NCBI RefSeq assembly: GCF_002374835.1
Contig: NZ_NWVD01000010.1
Span: forward strand, 1 to 64,000
Length of the DNA stretch: 64,000 bases
Reading direction: 5' to 3'
From: Sphingomonas ginsenosidimutans
GTDB taxonomy: Bacteria > Pseudomonadota > Alphaproteobacteria > Sphingomonadales > Sphingomonadaceae
Shown: piece after piece, positions 13,578 through 25,121 of the stretch
How positions within the stretch are numbered: the stretch's first letter is position 1
Layout of the letters: each line of letters begins with the position of its first letter
The notes under the pieces: generated by a model
The model's database searches: none
What the model saw: only the letters and a program-made list of their open reading frames with translations
Told to the model about the DNA's origin: nothing
Position numbers and translations under genes: made by a program

Positions 13578-16500
13578 TCGGCCGCATCCTCTCCCTTTCG
13601 GTCCGGATGCGATGGCTTGTCGCCGTCCTGACCCTCGTCGTCATTGGCTTTGGTTTATGGCAGATCACCAAGCTGCCGATTGACGCTGTGCCCGACGTCA
13701 CCAACCGACAGGTCCAGATCAGCACATTCGCCCCGACGCTTGGGCCGGTCGACATCGAAAAGCAGGTGACGTTCCCGGTGGAAACGGCGCTGGCCGGAAT
13801 CCCAGGGCTTGAGATGACCCGCTCCATCTCGCGCAACGGCTTCAGCCAGGTAACGGCGGTCTTCACCGACCGCACCGACATTTACTTCGCGCGCCAGCAG
13901 GTGACGGAACGGCTCGCACAATCGCGCGACAGCCTGCCTTCCAACGCGCAGCCGATCCTAGCACCGCTCAGCACCGGGCTCGGCGAGATTTTCTTCTATT
14001 CGGTCGCCTTCCGTCACCCCGACGGCAAGGGCTTGAAGACGGTCGATGGGAAGCCGGGCTGGCAGTCGGACGGCAGCTATCTCACGCCCGAGGGCGAACG
14101 CCTGACCACCGAGCTGGCGAAGGCGGCATATCTCCGCACGGTGCAGGATTGGATCATCCGCCCACAGATGCGCGCCGTGCGCGGCGTCGCCGGGGTTGAT
14201 TCCAACGGCGGCTATGTGAAGCAATATCTGATCGAGCCAAACCTGAACGCGCTCGTTAGCTATGGGCTGTCGGTGACGGAGTTGGCGGACGCGATGGAGC
14301 GGGCCAATCTCTCTGCCGGCTCCAATTACGTCCGCCGTGCCGGCGAGAGCTTCCTTGTCCGCGCCGATGCTCGCCTCAAATCGATCGATGACATTCAGGA
14401 AGCCGTCGTGGCAACCCGGAACGGCGTTCCCATCCGCGTCAAGGACGTGGGCCAGGTCGTGATCGGCGGTGCGGTCCGCACCGGATCCGGCAGTCGCATG
14501 GGATCGGAAGCGGTCATCTCGACCGTGCTGATGCTGGTGGGCGACAACAGCCGCATCGTCGCGACCGATGCCGCCGAGAAGCTGACGCAGATCAACAAGG
14601 CGCTGCCGCCCGACGTGTTCGCCGAGCCGGTCTACAACCGGTCCAAGCTGGTCAACGCGACGATCGCGACGGTCGAAAAGAACCTCACAGAAGGCGCGCT
14701 GCTCGTCATCGTCGTGCTGTTCCTGCTGCTCGGCAACATCCGCGCCGCGCTCATCACCGCTGCGGTCATCCCGATCACTATGCTGATGACGGCCGCCGGC
14801 ATGAACGGGCTGGGCGTATCGGGCAACCTGATGAGCCTTGGAGCGCTCGACTTCGGGCTGATCGTCGACGGCGCCGTCATCATCGTCGAGAATGCGCTTC
14901 GCCGCCTCGCCGAGCGCCAGGAGCATGAAGGCCGGCTTCTCACCCGCGACGAGCGGATGGAGGAAACGACACTCGCGGCCAAGGAGATGGTGCGGCCGAC
15001 CGTTTATGGTCAGCTCATCATCTTCCTCGTCTTCGTGCCGCTGCTCACCTTCCAGGGCGTTGAGGGCAAGACGTTCGCGCCGATGGCGATCACGTTGATG
15101 GTGGCGCTCGCCTCCGCTTTCGTCCTGTCGCTGACCTTCGTTCCCGCGATGATCGCGATCGTCGTCAAGGGCCGGGTCAGCGAGACGGAAGTGAAGCCGA
15201 TCCGCTGGTTCAAGGAACGCTACGCCCCCGTGCTGGGCAGGGGCGTAGCTCGGCCGATGCCCTTCATTCTGGGCGGTGTCGGCGTGTTCGTCGCGGCAGT
15301 GCTGAGCTTTGGCTTGCTCGGCGAGGAGTTCATGCCGCAGCTCGACGAGAAGGACATAACCGTCACCAACTTCCGCGTGCCATCGGCGTCGATCGATCAG
15401 TCGACACAGATGCAGCTTCAGATCGAGAATGCATTGAAGACGCTGCCGGAGGTGGCGCTGGTCTTCTCTAAGAACGGCAACGCCGATCTCGGCACCGATC
15501 CGATGCCGCCCAATGCGTCGGATACCTATGTGATTCCAAAGCCAGAGGACGAGTGGCCGGCGGAGGTTAAGAGCAAGGAGGACATCCTTCGCCGCATCGA
15601 GGAGCGGATGAAACCGCTGATCGGCAACCGAACAGAGATTCAGCAACCGATCCAGATGCGCTTCAACGAGCTGATCGCCGGCGTTCGCGCCGACGTCGCG
15701 ATCAAACTCTACGGCGATGACCTCGACGCGATGAGCGAACAGGCGCGGCGCATCGCTTCCGTCATGCGCACCATCCCGGGCGCTGGTGACGTGAGTGCCG
15801 AACAGACGTCCGGCGCGCCGACCTTCGACGTGCAGATCGATCGGCAAGCGGCGGGCCGTTATGGCCTGTCGGTTGAGGAGGTGGCGAACACGGTCTCGGC
15901 TGCGCTTGGCGGGCGCGAGGCCGGGTTGTTGTTCGAGGGAGACCGGCGGTTCGACGTCGTGGTCCGCCTCCCCGATGCGCAACGGGATGACCTTGAGACA
16001 CTGGGGTCGATCCCGGTGATGCTGCCCACTGCCGAGGGTCAGGTGGCGCGCTCGATCCCGCTCAGCCAGGTCGCCCGGTTCAACTACACGCAGGGGTTGA
16101 ACCAGGTTAGTCGCGAGAATGGCAAGCGGATGGTGGTCGTGCAGATCAACGTCCGCGGGCGCGATCTTGGCGGGTTCGTCGACGAAGCACAGGCGAGGAT
16201 CGGCCAGATGCAGCTTCCCGCCGGCATGTATACTGAGTGGGGCGGCACCTTCGAGAGCCTGCAATCGGCTCGGTTGCGCCTGCTGATCGTCGTGCCGATC
16301 TGCTTTATCGCGATCTATGCCCTGCTCTACATGGCGCTCGGCAGCTTCGTGTCGGCGGCGATCGTGTTCTCGGCGGTGCCGATGGCGCTCGCAGGGGGCG
16401 TGTTTGCGCTGCTGCTGCGCGGTATCCCCTTCTCGATCACCGCAGCGGTCGGGTTCATAGCCCTATCGGGCGTTGCCGTCCTCAACGGCCTCGTGATGAT

Positions 16501-16810
16501 GAGTGCGATCGGAAAGTATCGCGAAGACGGTGCGGCCGACGACGATGCGATCGTGGGCGGCGCAATGGAGCGCGTCCGTCCGGTGCTGATGACCGCGCTG
16601 GTCGCGTCTCTTGGCTTCGTGCCGATGGCGCTTGCGACCGGCACAGGAGCAGAAGTGCAACGCCCACTCGCAACGGTCGTCATCGGGGGGCTTATAACAT
16701 CGACAATCCTGACCCTTCTTGTCCTGCCAGCCATCACAGCGTTGTCCATGCGATTGAGAGGCTCAAAGGCACAAGGTTCGACTGTCGGCACCACAAAGGC
16801 CCAGATTTGA
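13574..16810 (+). CDS. czcA: CzcA-like heavy-metal RND pump (HME type)
   Basis: One thousand and seventy-eight residues, twelve-helix RND topology with two large periplasmic loops. LPIDAVPDVTNRQVQI near the N-terminus and LDFGLIVDGAVIIVENALRR in helix 4 are heavy-metal-efflux signatures; the Asp in VDGAV is in the proton relay. It pumps divalent cations (Co, Zn, Cd or Ni) with proton counterflow. Helix 4 motif is of the Zn/Co/Ni class rather than the Cu/Ag class. Last gene of czcCBA-1. Confidence 0.92.
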   Translation: MIGRILSLSVRMRWLVAVLTLVVIGFGLWQITKLPIDAVPDVTNRQVQISTFAPTLGPVDIEKQVTFPVETALAGIPGLEMTRSISRNGFSQVTAVFTDRTDIYFARQQVTERLAQSRDSLPSNAQPILAPLSTGLGEIFFYSVAFRHPDGKGLKTVDGKPGWQSDGSYLTPEGERLTTELAKAAYLRTVQDWIIRPQMRAVRGVAGVDSNGGYVKQYLIEPNLNALVSYGLSVTELADAMERANLSAGSNYVRRAGESFLVRADARLKSIDDIQEAVVATRNGVPIRVKDVGQVVIGGAVRTGSGSRMGSEAVISTVLMLVGDNSRIVATDAAEKLTQINKALPPDVFAEPVYNRSKLVNATIATVEKNLTEGALLVIVVLFLLLGNIRAALITAAVIPITMLMTAAGMNGLGVSGNLMSLGALDFGLIVDGAVIIVENALRRLAERQEHEGRLLTRDERMEETTLAAKEMVRPTVYGQLIIFLVFVPLLTFQGVEGKTFAPMAITLMVALASAFVLSLTFVPAMIAIVVKGRVSETEVKPIRWFKERYAPVLGRGVARPMPFILGGVGVFVAAVLSFGLLGEEFMPQLDEKDITVTNFRVPSASIDQSTQMQLQIENALKTLPEVALVFSKNGNADLGTDPMPPNASDTYVIPKPEDEWPAEVKSKEDILRRIEERMKPLIGNRTEIQQPIQMRFNELIAGVRADVAIKLYGDDLDAMSEQARRIASVMRTIPGAGDVSAEQTSGAPTFDVQIDRQAAGRYGLSVEEVANTVSAALGGREAGLLFEGDRRFDVVVRLPDAQRDDLETLGSIPVMLPTAEGQVARSIPLSQVARFNYTQGLNQVSRENGKRMVVVQINVRGRDLGGFVDEAQARIGQMQLPAGMYTEWGGTFESLQSARLRLLIVVPICFIAIYALLYMALGSFVSAAIVFSAVPMALAGGVFALLLRGIPFSITAAVGFIALSGVAVLNGLVMMSAIGKYREDGAADDDAIVGGAMERVRPVLMTALVASLGFVPMALATGTGAEVQRPLATVVIGGLITSTILTLLVLPAITALSMRLRGSKAQGSTVGTTKAQI

Positions 16811-16931
16811 GTCTACATGCGCACGTTCTGGTATCGTTGACCGGCATCAAGTTCAGTGTCGGTTCAAGTAGAAGCCCTAATATCAAATACGCCGTCGTTC
16901 GATCCTATCGTCCGATGGTAGGAGAGTAGAC

Positions 16932-17207
16932 ATGCGTAAGACATTTTGGATTGCAGCGGGGCTGCTGGCTTCGTTGGTCCCTGGTACTGCGATGGCGCAG
17001 CACCATGGTGGCCGTCATTCCACAGGTCATGGTAGCTACGGCGGACATGGACGTGTGGTCGTGTCAAATCACGGCTATGGCTATGCGCAGCCCTATTATG
17101 GTGGCGGCTATTATGCCGACTCTCCGCGATACCAGTCTCGCCACTACGTGCGCGATCGGCACTATGATCGTCATTCCCGTCCGAGGCATTACCGCCGCCA
17201 TCATTGA
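16932..17207 (+). CDS. secreted Gly/His/Tyr-rich small protein
   Basis: Ninety-one residues with a signal peptide cleaved after TAMA, then a mature part almost entirely His, Gly, Tyr, Arg and Ser (HHGGRHSTGHGSYGGHG), ending in RHYRRHH. The ribosome binding site GGAGAG is well placed. The composition suggests periplasmic metal binding. It lies 121 bp after czcA and convergent with the DUF305 gene. Low-complexity family assignment is not possible. Confidence 0.65.
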   Translation: MRKTFWIAAGLLASLVPGTAMAQHHGGRHSTGHGSYGGHGRVVVSNHGYGYAQPYYGGGYYADSPRYQSRHYVRDRHYDRHSRPRHYRRHH

Positions 17208-17228
17208 CGGCGGTAAGGCTTCGGGCCG

Positions 17229-17624
17229 CTACTTGCGGGTTTCGCGCCGGGCAAGCCACGCCCGCATCTCGGCGATCTCGCGCCGCTGCGTCGCCACTAC
17301 TTCGGCTGCAAGCCGGCGAACAGCGGGATCGCGCCCGTACCTCAATTCTATCTCGGCCATCGCGATCGCGCCTTCATGATGGGGGATCATCGCGCGCATG
17401 AAGTCGGCGTCGGCATCACCAGTGAAGGCCACGTCCATAGCGCCATGCATCTTGGCGTTCGCGGCCCGGTAGGCTCTGGTTGCGGGCGTGTCGGCCCGCT
17501 TTCCCGCATCAGCTCCCCGGGTCACGCTCGTACCGTGTTGAGCGTGCTGTGCGCTCGCAGCAGGTGGCGTCAGTCCAGCGGCCGTTGCGACCATCAGCGC
17601 GAGCGTGCCGTTAATTCCGATCAT
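17229..17624 (-). CDS. DUF305 exported protein
   Basis: One hundred and thirty-one residues with a signal peptide (to about ASA at 25) and the DUF305 signature [23 protein letters not shown], where His residues in a helical bundle are thought to bind copper or other metals. The start is ATG 17624 behind GGAGAAGGA. It overlaps the end of the lipoprotein gene upstream by 14 nt, so they are one unit. Function in the periplasm is not settled; a second DUF305 gene (54967) is in the copper regulon. Confidence 0.85.
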   Translation of the reverse strand: MIGINGTLALMVATAAGLTPPAASAQHAQHGTSVTRGADAGKRADTPATRAYRAANAKMHGAMDVAFTGDADADFMRAMIPHHEGAIAMAEIELRYGRDPAVRRLAAEVVATQRREIAEMRAWLARRETRK

Positions 17625-17901
17625 CACGTTCCTTCTCCAGTGTAGCATCATGTCCGCGCTGGCGTCCGGCTCTGGCCGGAGGTTGCCGGCGCGCAGCCGC
17701 ATCGAGCTCGGCCACGGCCTGGGCCGCGGCCTCGCAGTCGCTGCCGGTTTCCTGGCCCCGCTCGCAGCGGGTGACAACCAGCCTCGCCTCTTCCGCGTGG
17801 AAACGGAAATAGCCAGCATCCCGTGGTTTAATCAGTCCGCATCCAGTCAGAGCGATGGTCGCGACAGCGGCAATGAGCGCGCGTTCCTTGAGGTTTGTCA
17901 T
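17611..17901 (-). CDS. small lipoprotein, EexN-like
   Basis: Ninety-six residues. A lipobox LTGC at about residue 20 follows a short hydrophobic stretch. The mature part contains two further Cys ([13 protein letters not shown]) and a very basic tail. The spacing resembles EexN-type entry-exclusion lipoproteins of conjugative elements, but the resemblance is weak. The start is taken as ATG 17901; ATG 17925 in frame is possible. The gene overlaps DUF305. Confidence 0.55.
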   Translation of the reverse strand: MTNLKERALIAAVATIALTGCGLIKPRDAGYFRFHAEEARLVVTRCERGQETGSDCEAAAQAVAELDAAARRQPPARAGRQRGHDATLEKERDDRN

Positions 17902-17930
17902 TCTGTTCACCCGCTCGTTGTTCATGGAAA

Positions 17931-18281
17931 TCACAAAGCGATGCCAAAGCGCCGGAGTGCGAGAACCATCGCGATATAGAGCAGGACGGTCAGGCAGCAT
18001 CCGGCGGCCAAGGCTGGCCAAAAGCCAATTCCGTGACGCAAAAGGACTGGTATCAGTAGGAATAGCGGCAGCGAGGGGAGTACGAACCAGAAGGTCGCCT
18101 GCGCATGGGCCGCCATGTTCATCGCATCAGGCCGGTCGTGCCACAGCCATATCATGCCAAGGACCGAGACGACCGGTAGCGACGCAATCAGCGCTCCGAA
18201 CCCGGGATAGCGCTTCGCCACTTCCGACGCTGCCGCGATTAGTATGCCCGAGACGATGGCCTTGACTGCAAGATAGTACAT
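17931..18281 (-). CDS. DUF3147 family membrane protein
   Basis: One hundred and sixteen residues in about four hydrophobic helices. YPGFGALIASLPVVSVLGMIWLW and the central FWFVLPSLPLFLLIPVLL match the DUF3147 family of small inner-membrane proteins. Function unknown. It sits in the minus-strand block between the small lipoprotein and DedA gene. The family is often found near transporter and lipid genes. Confidence 0.8.
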   Translation of the reverse strand: MYYLAVKAIVSGILIAAASEVAKRYPGFGALIASLPVVSVLGMIWLWHDRPDAMNMAAHAQATFWFVLPSLPLFLLIPVLLRHGIGFWPALAAGCCLTVLLYIAMVLALRRFGIAL

Positions 18282-18293
18282 AGGATGCTTCGC

Positions 18294-18527
18294 TTACCTT
18301 GTGGCGGTGGATCTTGATGATGCGGCCCAGCGCCACTTCCCCCCGTTGCGACGCCATGCGCGAAACCCGATGCGGTAAAGCCTCCCGATCCACTTGATGA
18401 GAATGAACGTGGTTCCTCGCGGGACCAGGCCAAGGGCACTGGCGTAGCGCGTGACGAAGACCAGCATCGAAGCTGCCGTAAGCCAAAGTCCGGCGGGAAA
18501 AACGGGAGACGAGCCATTGACATTCAT
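18294..18527 (-). CDS. small membrane-associated protein, unknown
   Basis: Seventy-seven residues from ATG 18527. There is a hydrophobic N-terminal helix (about 8-30), then an amphipathic and basic tail (RIGFRAWRRNGGKWRW). Its start overlaps the end of the DedA gene (18527), which supports co-translation. No family was recognised. Coding support is moderate, from overlap and spacing rather than from similarity. Confidence 0.45.
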   Translation of the reverse strand: MNVNGSSPVFPAGLWLTAASMLVFVTRYASALGLVPRGTTFILIKWIGRLYRIGFRAWRRNGGKWRWAASSRSTATR

Positions 18528-19135
18528 CAATGGCGATCCCCGGATCGCCCGAAGGTCGCGACCCGCCAGAGATACCAAATGACGGCCAGCAAGAGCACGG
18601 CGTTGCTGACCGGTTCGATGACGCTCGCCACCTGATTATAGCGTTCGCCCAGCTCGTAGCCGGCTAGCACGAGGATCACGGTCCATATTGCCGAGCCGGC
18701 AAGCGTGGAAAGCAGGAACGGACCGAGGGGCATTCCGCTGACCCCTGCTGGCACCGAAATCAACGTCCGGACTCCCGGGACCATTCGTCCGAACAGAACC
18801 GCCCAACGGCCATAGCGGTCGAACCAGCGATCGACATGATCGATCTCGTCCGCCGTCAACGTCAGCCATCGACCGTGGCGAGAAGCAAAGCGCTTCAACC
18901 GATCGATGCCGATCCAGCGCCCGACATAGTACCATAGGATCGCTCCTGCGGCCGATCCGAGGGTGCCAGCGATAACGACCACCCACAGCGAGCCGCGCCC
19001 CTGCGCGGCCGTGTAGCCCGCAAGGGGCAGGATCACTTCCGATGGAATCGGCGGAAAGACGTTCTCGGCCAGCATCAGCAGGAAGACGCCAAAGCCGCCG
19101 AGTGCCGATAGGATCGATGTTATGATGTCGAACAC
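18527..19135 (-). CDS. DedA-family membrane protein
   Basis: Two hundred and two residues. ENVFPPIPSEVILPLAG is the DedA/SNARE-associated signature near residue 24, and FGRMVPGVRTLISVPAG (about 115) is the conserved second block. DedA proteins are polytopic inner-membrane proteins implicated in lipid scrambling and in membrane stress and drug or metal resistance. It overlaps the next small gene. Full length for the family. Confidence 0.88.
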   Translation of the reverse strand: MFDIITSILSALGGFGVFLLMLAENVFPPIPSEVILPLAGYTAAQGRGSLWVVVIAGTLGSAAGAILWYYVGRWIGIDRLKRFASRHGRWLTLTADEIDHVDRWFDRYGRWAVLFGRMVPGVRTLISVPAGVSGMPLGPFLLSTLAGSAIWTVILVLAGYELGERYNQVASVIEPVSNAVLLLAVIWYLWRVATFGRSGDRH

Positions 19136-19147
19136 AAGACAGCCTCG

Positions 19148-19627
19148 TCAGATGATCCAATAGAAGATGGCGCAGAACACGAGGATGAGGGCGAGGACCG
19201 ATCCTACGATCGCGTTTTCCAGTCGCGGGCACTCGACGTTCCTGATCCGCGCGGCGACCTGCCAAGCGGGGCGGATCGGACACCGCCACGACCCAGCGAC
19301 AATTCGATCCAATTCCGCGTCCGACAGCCCGAAGAATGCTTTGGCTTCACGGCGCGATCGACCCGCCAGCCCCATCACACGCAGCACCACATCGTCCCAT
19401 GCGACATCGATCGCGCTCGGCCGATCGATCATCGGGCCGCGCGCGTCACCGCCTGCCCAAGAGGGAGGCAGCAGGCCGATGATCTGGTGAGGATTGCGCT
19501 CCAACAGCGTCGCCCAGCGCAGCAAGCGGTGTTGGCGGTCCCGCGCCGGGATAGTCCGCGCCGGCGCCCAACGTCGGGTGAGGGCTTGCACTGGATGTGT
19601 CCATCGGCTCGCCTGAGAGGTCGTCAT
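19148..19627 (-). CDS. C-terminally anchored protein, unknown
   Basis: One hundred and fifty-nine residues, starting at ATG 19627, which overlaps the mgtC stop (ATGA). The body is soluble and Arg/Trp-rich; a helix-turn-like segment (SRREAKAFFGLSDAELDRI) lies near residue 95. A single C-terminal membrane helix (IVGSVLALILVFCAIFYWI) ends the protein. MbcA/Xre-like antitoxin resemblance of the middle is faint and I do not call it. Unknown function. Confidence 0.55.
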   Translation of the reverse strand: MTTSQASRWTHPVQALTRRWAPARTIPARDRQHRLLRWATLLERNPHQIIGLLPPSWAGGDARGPMIDRPSAIDVAWDDVVLRVMGLAGRSRREAKAFFGLSDAELDRIVAGSWRCPIRPAWQVAARIRNVECPRLENAIVGSVLALILVFCAIFYWII

Positions 19628-20079
19628 GGACTTGCCGGAGTACAGGCGTCGCCATTGGTAGCGCGCTTGAGCGGACGAGAACAGCGCAGGGTCAGGAAGG
19701 TGGTGCAGCTCAGGATGAAGGCGATATCGTATAGGCCGTAGCCGACGGCCGCCCCGAGCGCGCCAGTCGCCCACAGGCTGGCCGCTGTTGCCGTACCCGA
19801 GGCTTTGCTACCCTTCTTCAGGATCGCGCCGCCCCCAATGAAACCGACGCCTGTAATCAGACCTTCGAGCAACCTGGCCTGCGCCGGGGACGTGCGGCCG
19901 AGGATCGCGATGCCTACCAGCACGAAGCCGCAACTGGCGATGGCAACCAACGGGAATGTGCGGATGCCTGCGCTACGGGCGTCCTTCTCGCGATCCCAGC
20001 CAACCGGAAGGGCAAGCGCGTAGGCGACGGCGAGACTGATGATATGGGTGGTTATCTCCCACCATGAGCTTTGAAACAT
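19624..20079 (-). CDS. mgtC: MgtC/SapB family protein
   Basis: One hundred and fifty-one residues. ALPVGWDREKDARSAGIRTFPLVAI and the GVGFIGGGAILKKG motif are diagnostic of the MgtC/SapB N-terminal membrane domain (four to five helices). The C-terminal ACT-like domain of Salmonella MgtC is absent, as in shorter environmental homologues. Members affect Mg2+ limitation tolerance and ATP synthase activity. It is preceded by a 29-codon open frame (20095-20184). Confidence 0.88.
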   Translation of the reverse strand: MFQSSWWEITTHIISLAVAYALALPVGWDREKDARSAGIRTFPLVAIASCGFVLVGIAILGRTSPAQARLLEGLITGVGFIGGGAILKKGSKASGTATAASLWATGALGAAVGYGLYDIAFILSCTTFLTLRCSRPLKRATNGDACTPASP

Positions 20080-20094
20080 GCCGGCCTGCCTGTT

Positions 20095-20184
20095 CTACGC
20101 GATCGCTCCAAATCGGAGGTTAAAAACGAATGTTGGGCCGAGCGCCTTGAAGGCGCTCGTGATTAAGGCGAGGATCGTGAACAT
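20095..20184 (-). CDS. possible 29-residue leader peptide before mgtC
   Basis: An ATG-to-TAG frame of 29 codons (MFTILALITSAFKALG... ending LRFGAIA), 15 bp before mgtC and 9 bp after the HAD stop. It has a hydrophobic, slightly basic composition. A perfect hairpin, GAGCGCCTT/AAGGCGCTC (20140-20158), lies within it. It may be a leader or a small membrane peptide, or a chance frame with a terminator stem between two operons. No strong ribosome binding site. Confidence 0.3.
   Translation of the reverse strand: MFTILALITSAFKALGPTFVFNLRFGAIA
20140..20158. terminator. hairpin between HAD gene and mgtC
   Basis: A perfect stem, GAGCGCCTT - G - AAGGCGCTC, in the 113-bp gap between the HAD phosphatase stop and the mgtC start. 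No T run follows on either strand, so an intrinsic terminator is only a possibility. Alternatively it is part of an mgtC leader. Confidence 0.3.
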
Positions 20185-20192
20185 CTGCGAAC

Positions 20193-20938
20193 CTACCGGT
20201 GCAGACATGCGATGATGGCGGCCACGACGGCGGCGGTTTCCGCAACGTCGCGCACCCTGACCGTGTCGAGGCCGATCTCGACGGCGGGATAGTCATTTCC
20301 ACCGGGGAAGATCGCATCGCCGATGAACAACATGCCGTCGAGCGGCACGCCGCTTTCGGCGCTCAGGCGCTTCAGGCCGTAGCCTTTGTCGACCCCTGCC
20401 CTCGTCACGTCGATCGATGTCGTACCGCCAAGATTGATCGAGAGGCCCGGCAGCACTGCGCGCAAGGTCGCCTGCAATGCAGTGCGTTTTTTCCGATCCC
20501 GGTCCCATCCCTCCTTTTCCTTCAGCGGCGCCGCCTGCCCCAGCCCCGAAAAGGTAATCTGGCTGCCGCGATCCTCGATCCGCTCGCCCCATATGCGTTC
20601 ATCGGCGAGGCCGGCATCGGCCAGCGCCCGGTCGAAGGCCGCGCGGATCTTCGCCTTCTCCGCATCGTCGAACAGCTCGGCATAGACCACGCACCAAGCC
20701 CCATCGATGAAGCGATAGAGCTTGGTGCCGGTGGTCGGCATCAACCAGAGGCGGTCGAGCGCTGCGTCCGCAGGCAAGCGCGACGCGACCTGCTTTTCGA
20801 ATTGTGGCCAGTCCCCGCCCGAGATCACCGCCACATCGGTAACGGCGAGCAACCGGGCGATGATCGCGGCCATATCCTCCGATAACGGGCGTTTGCTCTC
20901 CGCGAGCGTGCCGTCGAGGTCGAAAGCGACCAGCCACT

Positions 20939-20942
<4 letters not shown>
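20193..20942 (-). CDS. HAD-IIB family phosphatase
   Basis: Two hundred and forty-nine residues. Motif I is FDLDGTLAESKRPL at the N-terminus, motif II VISGGDW, and motif IV FIGDAIFPGGNDYP, with a C2-type cap in between: the layout of phosphomannomutase/sucrose-phosphatase-like HAD enzymes. It is a cytoplasmic sugar-phosphate phosphatase or mutase, with exact substrate unknown. The ATG overlaps the stop of the P-type ATPase gene, so it is cotranscribed with metal exporters, which is unusual for this enzyme class. Confidence 0.82.
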
Positions 20943-23436
<2,494 letters not shown>

Positions 23437-23440
<4 letters not shown>

Positions 23441-24045
23441 GACGACCTCCTTTCGCTTTTCTTGGTTTCGGCGCGCGCGTCGCGCAGGATTTCGACACCG
23501 CCCTTGATGGCGATGATGGCGGTAGCGAAGCCGACCAGAAGGTCCGGCCAGTTGGTGCCCAGCCACAGCACCAGCACGCCCGCGATCAGGATGCCGCCAT
23601 TGGAAATGAAGTCATTGAAGCTGAAGGTGGTGGCGGCCCGTAGGTTAACGTCCGGATCCTTGAGCCGCTGGAGCAGCCGCAGGCAGAGGTAGTTTACGAC
23701 GCCGGCGATCGCCGACATGACCATCATGGTCGGTCCGATCGGCTCGCTCCCCTGCACATAGCGTCGCCCGACATCGATCAGGATGCCGCCCGCAAAGATC
23801 AGCAGCATTACCCCCGATGCGATCGCGGCGCGCGTCTTCCACGTCTTACCGTGGGTCAGCGCGACGAGGCTGAGAGCGTAAACGGCGGTGTCGGACAGAT
23901 TGTCGACGCCGTTGGCGATGAGCGCACTTGAATCGGCGAACGCGCCGGATACGAAAAAGCCCGCTGCGATTGCTGCGTTCAGCAGCAGCACGATCCAGAG
24001 CGTGCGACGCTCCTGCGTGCCCGCGTTGTCGTTGCTCGCATTCAT
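23437..24045 (-). CDS. CDF-family cation diffusion transporter
   Basis: Two hundred and two residues with six helices. NGVDNLSDTAVY (helix 2, DxxxD) and FNDFISNGG (helix 5, NDxxxN) are the metal-site motifs of a short CDF variant with a reduced C-terminal cytoplasmic domain. It exports divalent cations by proton antiport. It overlaps both neighbours by ATGA and is closely related in length and motifs to the CDF at 35442. Confidence 0.88.
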
Positions 24046-24728
24046 CCCATGATCTCCTCGAGCGTCAGGAGGGCGAGGAACCCTACGAAGAACATCGAGC
24101 TGATGAGCGGGGTGTCAGGCTTCTCGTGCGCCTCAACCAGCAGCTCTTCCGTGACGAGGTAGAGCAGCGCCATCAGCCCAAAGCTCAGGAAGCCAGCGAC
24201 CATTACCGGCGAGAGCGTGGCGACAGGAACGGCAGCGAGCGCGCCGATCGGCAGCAGCAGCGCCAAGGCCGAGACGATCACGATGATGCGCAGGCGCGAG
24301 CGATAGGTTTCCGCCAGCTCGTTGGTCAGTGTCAGACCCAGGAAGAGCACTTCGAGTGTCAGCGCGATCGTCAGCAGAAATCCCGCCTTCTCGCCCGCGA
24401 CGAACGCAAGGCCGAGCACCAGGCCATCGACCAGGATGTCGATGCCGATCGCGGCGAGCAGCGCCATCGGCCCCTTGAAGCGGGCCTCGAAAGCCTTGAG
24501 ACCCAGCATCGTTACGACGCCCGCCGCCCCGCCGATCAACGTCGCGCTGGGCGAAGCCTCATGCTTGACCTGCGGCAGGATTTCAGTCGCTGCCGCCGCG
24601 AACACGACGCCGGCAGCAAGATGCTGTAGCCCCGCCACGAGGCCAGGATTTAACTTTGTGCGGCTCGCGATGATCGCGCCGATTACGACCGCCAGCACAG
24701 GCGCAAGCGTGTAAAGCAGTGCCTGCAT
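24042..24728 (-). CDS. ZIP-family metal transporter
   Basis: Two hundred and twenty-eight residues and about eight helices. GLQHLAAGVVFAAAATEILPQ (helix 2) and GIDILVDGLVLGLAFVAGEKAG (helix 4) are the ZIP core motifs; the second carries Asp in place of the more usual His. ZIP proteins import Zn2+ and other cations. Its presence inside an export operon may mean a homeostatic or selective-exchange role; direction is inferred from the family only. Confidence 0.82.
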   Translation of the reverse strand: MQALLYTLAPVLAVVIGAIIASRTKLNPGLVAGLQHLAAGVVFAAAATEILPQVKHEASPSATLIGGAAGVVTMLGLKAFEARFKGPMALLAAIGIDILVDGLVLGLAFVAGEKAGFLLTIALTLEVLFLGLTLTNELAETYRSRLRIIVIVSALALLLPIGALAAVPVATLSPVMVAGFLSFGLMALLYLVTEELLVEAHEKPDTPLISSMFFVGFLALLTLEEIMG

Positions 24729-24731
24729 ATC

Positions 24732-25121
24732 CTATGATCCCTCCGGGGTTCGGTGACAGACGTGGATTTTCCCGCGCCGCATGAAGGCGATCGCCCCGCC
24801 CGCCACGACCGCCCGTGACTGGTTGCCGCGAAATTCATCACCGGTTCGCTGGGCGCGCAGGATCTCGGTCCTGCCCTTCGGCAGCCAGGTGACGGCCATC
24901 TTCAGGCCGTCGTCGATGAAGTCGACATCGGCGCGGGTGCCGTCGTCGCAATACATGATGCGCTGCGCGATCAGCCTTGGCGTCACACGCTTGTCATGAG
25001 CCGGTTCGACAGGTTCGCTCGGAGCCGGGTTGCACGCCCCTACAATCACGCCGGTGACGAGAACGGCGCCAACGCGCGCGATCGTGAGCCCGGGCAGATG
25101 CAGCAAGGCGCGCATGCCCAT
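24732..25121 (-). CDS. MliC-like lipoprotein
   Basis: About 129 residues with a lipobox VGAC near residue 30. The mature domain has YCDDGTRADVDFID, then GDEFRGNQ and a final HVC, matching the short beta-barrel of MliC (C-type lysozyme inhibitor), with a Cys at each end for one disulfide. I chose the ATG overlapping the bestrophin stop (TGATG). A second MliC-like gene lies at 26427. The family protects peptidoglycan; its place here is unexplained. Confidence 0.65.
   Translation of the reverse strand: MGMRALLHLPGLTIARVGAVLVTGVIVGACNPAPSEPVEPAHDKRVTPRLIAQRIMYCDDGTRADVDFIDDGLKMAVTWLPKGRTEILRAQRTGDEFRGNQSRAVVAGGAIAFMRRGKIHVCHRTPEGS

Noticed and set aside
13958..16264. Very long minus-strand reading frame opposite czcA-1 (about 768 codons)
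   Set aside because: It lies wholly opposite a clear RND pump gene in a high-GC region, where antisense frames stay open by codon bias; its product is low in complexity and matches no family.
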